Source: Chthonomonadaceae bacterium (GTDB lineage Bacteria; Armatimonadota; Chthonomonadetes; Chthonomonadales; Chthonomonadaceae). From it: a DNA stretch of 64,000 nt. Within the stretch, counting starts at the first letter, position 1. Every line of letters starts with the position of its first letter. The stretch is taken from contig JANXSG010000024.1 in the NCBI GenBank assembly GCA_025352825.1, forward strand, positions 1-64,000. The letters run 5' to 3'. The notes beneath the pieces are model-generated. The model ran no database searches. It worked only from the letters and a program-made list of their open reading frames with translations, and was not told the origin of the DNA. Of this stretch, positions 58,346 to 64,000 are shown in pieces. The position numbers were made by a program, and so were the translations under genes.

Positions 58346-59098
58346 TTAGTAGTGCAGAGCACCACGAAGCGGCAGAGGGACTATCCAGACATTTCTGAAC
58401 TGTACCGTATTGTTATGATACTGAAGCAGTAGCGGCCCAGGTTTGTCGTAAGAGGTTTTCTTTTTGAGACCCGTCGATCCCTTGATTTCAGTGTTATTCT
58501 GAACCAAAACACCGTTCAGCAGAACCGTTACCCTAGCATTTTCTGTCTTGGTTCCACTAGCGTCAAATCGAGGCGCTCGGAAAACAATGTCGTAAGTCTG
58601 CCAGGTCTTTGGAGGTTTACAGGCATTGAAAAGAGGGGCAGCCTGACTGTACACCGCTCCGCAGTCGCCAGATCCCGGTTCTGGAATCCCGTACGAATCG
58701 AGCACCTGAATCTCATAACAGCCTTGTATAATTACGCCACTATTGCCGCGCCCTTGTCCCTTTGCTTCGGGCATATAGGGTACTTTGAATTCGACATGAA
58801 TTTGAATATCTTCAAACTCCTGTTTGGTGATGATACTATCGCCTTTGGTCTCCGCAGCGCCATTTATGATTTTCCAGGTGGGCTTGCCATGATTGCCTTG
58901 CATTTCCCAGAGAGTGTCCAGTTGTTCTTGTTTTCCAGAAAAAAGAACGATGGCGCCATCCGGAATCTTGGGTTTAGACTCGGCACGACCAGAATGTGAT
59001 CCCAGCGACAGCATCGCTGTTACGGCAGCAATTATACTCAACTCTCGAAGTATACGCGGGGCAGACAACTTTGCCACCTTGTTCATAAAACCTCCCAA
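58346..59098 (-). CDS. DUF1080 (3-keto-disaccharide hydrolase-like) secreted protein
   Basis: 'GNSGVIIQGCYEIQVLDSYG...GDCGAVYSQAAPLFNACKPPKTWQTYDIVFRAPRFD'. Confidence 0.9.
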   Translation of the reverse strand: MGGFMNKVAKLSAPRILRELSIIAAVTAMLSLGSHSGRAESKPKIPDGAIVLFSGKQEQLDTLWEMQGNHGKPTWKIINGAAETKGDSIITKQEFEDIQIHVEFKVPYMPEAKGQGRGNSGVIIQGCYEIQVLDSYGIPEPGSGDCGAVYSQAAPLFNACKPPKTWQTYDIVFRAPRFDASGTKTENARVTVLLNGVLVQNNTEIKGSTGLKKKTSYDKPGPLLLQYHNNTVQFRNVWIVPLPLRGALHY

Positions 59099-59409
59099 TA
59101 AGTGAAGTCTGCAGCAATCTCGTGGGTGCTATTGCGAGAGCAGTTAATCACTTGATATCGTTATCAATTCCATGCAATTTTCAATTTCTTTCAGTGAATT
59201 TCCTTCAAGCTTTTATGAAATAATGTGATCAACCCTCACATCCCGACCTGCTTTCCAAAAACAGTGGAAGCGGAGATCAAAACAAATCGATTTTTATTTG
59301 AACCGCAGAGCAACAGAGATCGCGGAGAAATGCAAATTACAAGCAAAAAATTCGAACAGATTATTCAACAAACTTTATGTTATCGGTTATGGGAGTAGGT
59401 TGGAGAAAG

Positions 59410-60642
59410 CTACAGTGGCTGATTATTGATGAGTTTTGTGTAGTATTCTACGACTTCGTCTGCCTGGCGCTTTGGAGTAAATTTCGAAATTACAGTCTGG
59501 CGAGCTTTTTTGCCAATCTGGTTTCGAAGTGAAGGATCGTTCAGGAGTAGCAGCAGGGCATTAGCAAGTTCGGTGATATCTTTCTGTTTCACTAGAATGC
59601 CGTCTTCACCTGAGGTAATAATTTCTGGCAGTGCACCCGAGCAGAAGCTCACTACCGGACGCTCCATCGCCATTCCTTCAGTAACCACGAGGCCAAAAGG
59701 CTCTTCCCAGCTTGGTACCGCCAGAATATCCAGATCGTACATCACTTCGGGCATCGCATCGATCCAGCCCGCCCAGTGAATATTTTTTTGCAGGCCAAGC
59801 TCTTCAATTCTTTGCTGAACGGATGTTTCGAAGCTGTCGGAACCTTGCGCAGCAAGCAAATCGACTTTCCCAACGATCGCTAAATGAACATCTGGCCGGA
59901 TTTTACAAACCAGTGCCATTGCTTCCACAAGCTCCATGTGGCCTTTCCAAATCATGATTCTAGCCACCAGGCCTATCAACGGGGTGTCATCACTTAGTCC
60001 TATTTTGTTTCTAAGAAGTCCACGGGATACTTTTGCGGGATCGAACTTTACCGGGTCGGTGGCGTTGAGTACCGTCCCGATTTTTTCGGGAGGGATTCCA
60101 CCATCAATGAGCGACTGGCGTGTGAACTGTGAAATGGCCAGGACACTTGTACAACGTGAAACCGCCCAGGTTGTTGCTCTGCCAATTTCCGGGTACCACT
60201 TGATGTGGACGTGGATCACATTCTTACAGCCCGTTATCTTTGCCAAAAGTGTCGAGAATGCCGCATCACGCGGCCGATCTGTGGAGTGCAAAATATCGAT
60301 CTTGTTTTTACGAATGTACCAGGCGAGGCGAACCAGTGATACAACGGCGCCGATGTTCTTGGCAGCACTGAGCATCTTACCCGCTTTACCACCTGATCCA
60401 CCACTCAATTCATGCCCGAGGTCACATACAGTTATTTTTAGCTTCTCGACTGATTTGAGCTGATCTATAGTAGAATCCAGATCAATGGAATTACTATTGG
60501 TGGCAATGTGAACATCAATTTTACTGGTGTTGAAATTCTGAATAAGTGTGAGATGCACCGCAACATCTGCACCTAACGCACTTCGAGTATTGATGAAAAG
60601 AACACGAGGTTTTCTATTATTCGATCCATCTGGTTCGCCCAA
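59410..60642 (-). CDS. Glycosyltransferase (GT4)
   Basis: 'GLVARIMIWKGHMELVEAMALV', 'WEEPFGLVVTEGMAMERPVVSFCSGALPEII'. Confidence 0.93.
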   Translation of the reverse strand: MGEPDGSNNRKPRVLFINTRSALGADVAVHLTLIQNFNTSKIDVHIATNSNSIDLDSTIDQLKSVEKLKITVCDLGHELSGGSGGKAGKMLSAAKNIGAVVSLVRLAWYIRKNKIDILHSTDRPRDAAFSTLLAKITGCKNVIHVHIKWYPEIGRATTWAVSRCTSVLAISQFTRQSLIDGGIPPEKIGTVLNATDPVKFDPAKVSRGLLRNKIGLSDDTPLIGLVARIMIWKGHMELVEAMALVCKIRPDVHLAIVGKVDLLAAQGSDSFETSVQQRIEELGLQKNIHWAGWIDAMPEVMYDLDILAVPSWEEPFGLVVTEGMAMERPVVSFCSGALPEIITSGEDGILVKQKDITELANALLLLLNDPSLRNQIGKKARQTVISKFTPKRQADEVVEYYTKLINNQPL

Positions 60643-60817
60643 TTCGTCATCCTTAAAAAAATACGTGCAGCAAAATATTGTGCGACTATTTACAAGCCTC
60701 TATAATAGTCGGAATGAATACAGATATCTGAATATACCATGAATCGTTACAATCGAAAAGTGTGGCCCTTTAGAATTATTTAAATGAATTGTCCCGGGGT
60801 TCCAAGGGATGACTAAA

Positions 60818-61315
60818 CTATTTTACGCGTTCCCATACCTCTTCAAGTTTCATATCTTCGGGATGCTCCCCTCCAAAATGGAGGATACCAGATTGAGTCA
60901 GACTGTCGCCATCGATCTTGACAGTGAAACTCTGCTATTTGTTGCGCATACTTTTTGATTCATCTCCCAGGCCAAACTCCGGGGTTTCGACATATGTTTT
61001 GCTTTCTAGAACATATTTTCCGCCAGCGGAGGTGTCGATCTCCTTACTTTTCGGGTCGTAATTCAACCAAATGAAATTTCCTCCAGTTATGAATTTGAGA
61101 TGGGTCTGCTCTTCTTTGGGAACTTCAGTCATCGGTGCATCTCGATACTTGTAGGAAACCATTTTCCAGGTGCCTTCAATACTACTGTGTACGGGTCGGC
61201 TCGCAGTTGTACTCGCCTCGGATTTGGCGCCTGCGAGTTTCGAGTACGTCGTTAGCACGCCGACGAAAAGCAACACTCCGGTAATCTGGACTGCCAAAAG
61301 ATGTGATGCTTTCAT
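60818..61315 (-). pseudogene. Secreted lipocalin-like protein interrupted by one in-frame TAG at 60935-60937
   Basis: ORF 60935-61315 ends '...GDESKSMRNK*'; same frame continues 'QSFTVKIDGDSLTQSGILHFGGEHPEDMKLEEVWERVK*' to 60818. Confidence 0.8.
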
Positions 61316-61465
61316 GTACTTTCTCCTTGTATGGTTTTGACGAATAGTGTAAGATTCGCTAATGTACTGGTTTATCCTTCAGGAATGGCAGGATTAAACA
61401 GGATGTTTACCGAAACTCCTCCATATGCATCGAGATTTAAGATATAAATCCATTTAGGAGTGAAT

Positions 61466-62254
61466 ATGACCACTCTCTCAGGTCAGACAGCCATTATCAG
61501 CGGTGGATTGGGTGACATCGGTTCTGCGATAGCGCTGGAATTAGCAAAGCAGGGAGCTGATATTGCCATTGGTGATTTACTGGATGATAATAAAAGTGAA
61601 CAGCTAATAGCTGAGATAGAGAGCCATGGCCGCCAATGTATTTACCATAGAGTGGATGTCTCGGATGCCGAGGCAGTCGAATCCTGGGTTGCAGATGTCG
61701 AAACGAGACTCAACGTACCGTCTTTAATAATACCGAATGCTGCCATTATAACTATAGCGGATGTTAGGAATATAACGCCGGCTCAATGGAATAGAGAGCT
61801 CCGAATAAATTTAGATGGGGCATTCTACTTAGCACATGCATCTGTGAAACGTCTTCTTCATCTTAATCGACCTGGGCGCGTGGTGTTCGTTGGAAGCTGG
61901 GCTGCACATGCGCCCCATGCAACTATTCCTGCCTATAGTACTGCCAAGGCAGGCTTGAGAATGCTTTGCAAGTGTATGGCACTCGAACTGGCGCCATTTC
62001 ACATTCTAGTAAATGAGATTGCCCCCGGTTACGTCGATGCTGGTCTAACAGGCAAAATATTCGATAACAATCCCGGCAGTCGTGAAAGTTCTCGCAAGCG
62101 TGTCCCGGTTCGTGAACTGATCACAGCAGAGGAAGTTGCGCAGCAGGTTGCTTACCTGTGCAGTCCGGAGAATCGGCATATGACGGGGACGACTTTGCTC
62201 ATGGATGGAGGTCTCTCGCTGCTGACGTCTGGGATGGAACATCATGGCAAATAG
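61466..62254 (+). CDS. SDR family oxidoreductase
   Basis: 'AIISGGLGDIGSAIALELAKQGADIAIGD', 'YSTAKAGLRMLCKCMALELAPFHILVNEIAPGYVDAGL'. Confidence 0.93.
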   Translation: MTTLSGQTAIISGGLGDIGSAIALELAKQGADIAIGDLLDDNKSEQLIAEIESHGRQCIYHRVDVSDAEAVESWVADVETRLNVPSLIIPNAAIITIADVRNITPAQWNRELRINLDGAFYLAHASVKRLLHLNRPGRVVFVGSWAAHAPHATIPAYSTAKAGLRMLCKCMALELAPFHILVNEIAPGYVDAGLTGKIFDNNPGSRESSRKRVPVRELITAEEVAQQVAYLCSPENRHMTGTTLLMDGGLSLLTSGMEHHGK

Positions 62255-63653
62255 TCCACTGCAATTTAAACATCCTTCCTACTGTGGCAGAATTGGCGCG
62301 GCACGAGAAGAGATCACGCCTCCAGTTGGCATATACGCAAAAAACTGGGGTGCGGCGAAACACGTTGTTGCTGAGGATATTCACCGCCCGCTTACAGTAA
62401 CTGCAATCGCTATCTGTGAACCTGGTGATGAGCCAATTGTGCTGCTTTCTCTCGATTTGGGATGGTGGAGGCGCAGAAAAGATGAATGGGCTATGCGCCG
62501 CAGTCTGCTGGAAGAACTTCAGCTGAATGCTGCCAGAGTTATCATCCATTTCACACATACCCATGCCGGCCCATCTGTCTGCCCAGAGGATTCCCTCTAT
62601 GCTGGGGGCGAAATGATCGAACCATACCTTGAAATGGTTCGATTAAAAGTGATATCGGCAGCAAAAAAAGCGATTGAATCCGCAGAACCTGCTCTGCTGG
62701 AATGGGGGACAGGTAAATGTTCTCTCGCACAAAATCGGGATATGCCTGATCCAGAATCAAATAGAATACTATGCGGATACAACCCGGAAGGCATCCCTCC
62801 CGACGATACCCTGCTTGTCGGGCGAGTAACCACCATCCCCGGCAAAAATATAGCCGTACTAGTCAACTACGCCTGCCATCCCACCACGCTTGCATTCGAC
62901 AACAGACTCATCTCTCCCGACTTTCCGGGAGCCATGAGAGAACTGGTAGAAAATAAAACAGCAGCTTTGTGCCTCTATCTCCACGGAGCTTCCGGAGAGC
63001 TTGCTGCCCGTGAGCAGTATACTGCTGATATAGCTGTTGCGGACAGACACGGTAGAGAATTGGGATATGCAGTGCTCTCGACCTTGGAAGGAATGCTGCC
63101 TCCATCCACAAAATTCAATTATACAGAAGTGAAAGAATCGGGAGCACCTCTCGCAGTTTGGAAATACGACACCGCTGTACACTCTAGCCGATTAGAAGCG
63201 GTGCAGGATCAGATAGAACTTATAATGCAGTCTCTACCTTCAGCATCTCAGCTCAGGTCTGAGCTAGATGCTACTGAGGACTTAGTGCTGCAAGAAAGAT
63301 TGAATCGTAAACTTCGTATTCGTGAAGGAGTGGGAGATGCAGAAACCGCCTCGATGCCATTTTGGGTCTGGCAAGTAGGCGATTCCATTATTTTAGGGCA
63401 TCCTAATGAAGCCTATTCTCATCTTCAGATAGAATTGAGGCGTGTATTTCCGGAAATCGCCATAGTCGTTATGAACTGTGCCAACGGACATTTTGGTTAT
63501 CTGCCACCGACTCTTCTCTACGCCGAAAATATCTATCCTGTTTGGCAGACTCCATTTGCGGCTGGCTGCCTGGAGCTAATGATTGAAAGATGTATCGATT
63601 CGATCGAGCAAATTCGTTCGATGCAGCCATCGCCTCGAAACTACACTGAATAG
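62244..63653 (+). CDS. Neutral/alkaline non-lysosomal ceramidase-like protein
   Basis: 'AAREEITPPVGIYAKNWGAAKHVVAEDIHRPLTVTAIAI', 'VIIHFTHTHAGPSV', 'NYACHPTTLAFDNRLISPDFPGAMRELVE'; overlaps the upstream SDR by 11 nt. Confidence 0.75.
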   Translation: MANSPLQFKHPSYCGRIGAAREEITPPVGIYAKNWGAAKHVVAEDIHRPLTVTAIAICEPGDEPIVLLSLDLGWWRRRKDEWAMRRSLLEELQLNAARVIIHFTHTHAGPSVCPEDSLYAGGEMIEPYLEMVRLKVISAAKKAIESAEPALLEWGTGKCSLAQNRDMPDPESNRILCGYNPEGIPPDDTLLVGRVTTIPGKNIAVLVNYACHPTTLAFDNRLISPDFPGAMRELVENKTAALCLYLHGASGELAAREQYTADIAVADRHGRELGYAVLSTLEGMLPPSTKFNYTEVKESGAPLAVWKYDTAVHSSRLEAVQDQIELIMQSLPSASQLRSELDATEDLVLQERLNRKLRIREGVGDAETASMPFWVWQVGDSIILGHPNEAYSHLQIELRRVFPEIAIVVMNCANGHFGYLPPTLLYAENIYPVWQTPFAAGCLELMIERCIDSIEQIRSMQPSPRNYTE

Positions 63654-63803
63654 TTGTTCAACATTTGAAAAAATTGCATTTATCATCGATTCTTATCTAT
63701 TTTTTGAACTTGTCTCAAGATTGATGTTGAGCTTTCAAGAAATTCAGCCGAATATAGCATTCTGTATCTCCGTCTCACCTACGGAAATTAAGGAGACCTG
63801 GCT

Positions 63804-64000
63804 GTGCTGAACATAGTAATTCCGATGGCAGGATTGGGCTGTCGTTTTCAGACCCAGGGATTTGATCTTCCCAAGCCTCTCATACCCATTCATGGAGTTC
63901 CTATGATACGAGCAATTATTGCAAATGTACAGCCATTAATTCCGCATCAGTTCTATTTCCTCTGCCTGCGCGAGCACATAATCAATCACCGTATAGATAA
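63804..64000 (+). CDS. Nucleotidyltransferase (sugar-phosphate NTP transferase-like), truncated by window end
   Basis: GTG start; 'MLNIVIPMAGLGCRFQTQGFDLPKPLIPIHGVPMIRAIIANV'. Confidence 0.8.
   Translation, partial: MLNIVIPMAGLGCRFQTQGFDLPKPLIPIHGVPMIRAIIANVQPLIPHQFYFLCLREHIINHRID

Overview
The 64 kb window looks like a chromosomal segment of an Armatimonadota-like bacterium. This is inferred from the '[34 protein letters not shown]...' DUF1559-type pseudopilins; it was not tested by search. Main contents: (1) housekeeping genes (comB, pncB, upp, plsC-like, cmk, yebC-type, maf, rplY/ctc, three tRNAs). (2) A ~12 kb plus-strand surface-polysaccharide cluster (15.9-28.1 kb) with GT2 and GT4 glycosyltransferases, a Wzx-like flippase, a Wzy/ligase-like protein and an acyltransferase. 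(3) An ABC-2 type export locus (29.4-35.5 kb). (4) A coiled-coil/MoxR/rhomboid block (41.5-45.6 kb). (5) Carbohydrate-active or secreted proteins (beta-helix+PDZ, GH95, DUF1080, GH-like, ceramidase-like). (6) Two parallel pseudopilin+lipoprotein cassettes (50.3-53.6 kb). The most interesting observations are: the two cassettes, each with a perfect sigma70 promoter, a ~330-340 nt leader and an identical 16-bp 3' element; a HicB gene with a one-base frameshifted HicA; an S41 protease next to an S41 paralogue that lacks both catalytic residues; a tRNA-Arg(CCT) 3' fragment duplicated ~415 bp downstream, as left by an integrated element; a family of C/G-rich inverted repeats, two copies of which form MITE-like structures; a secreted lipocalin-like gene with one in-frame amber codon; and a lipoprotein signal peptide sitting out of frame upstream of a HEAT-repeat ORF. 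I found no CRISPR array or complete known defence island. No clearly novel complete system is proven here; the pseudopilin cassettes are the best candidate.
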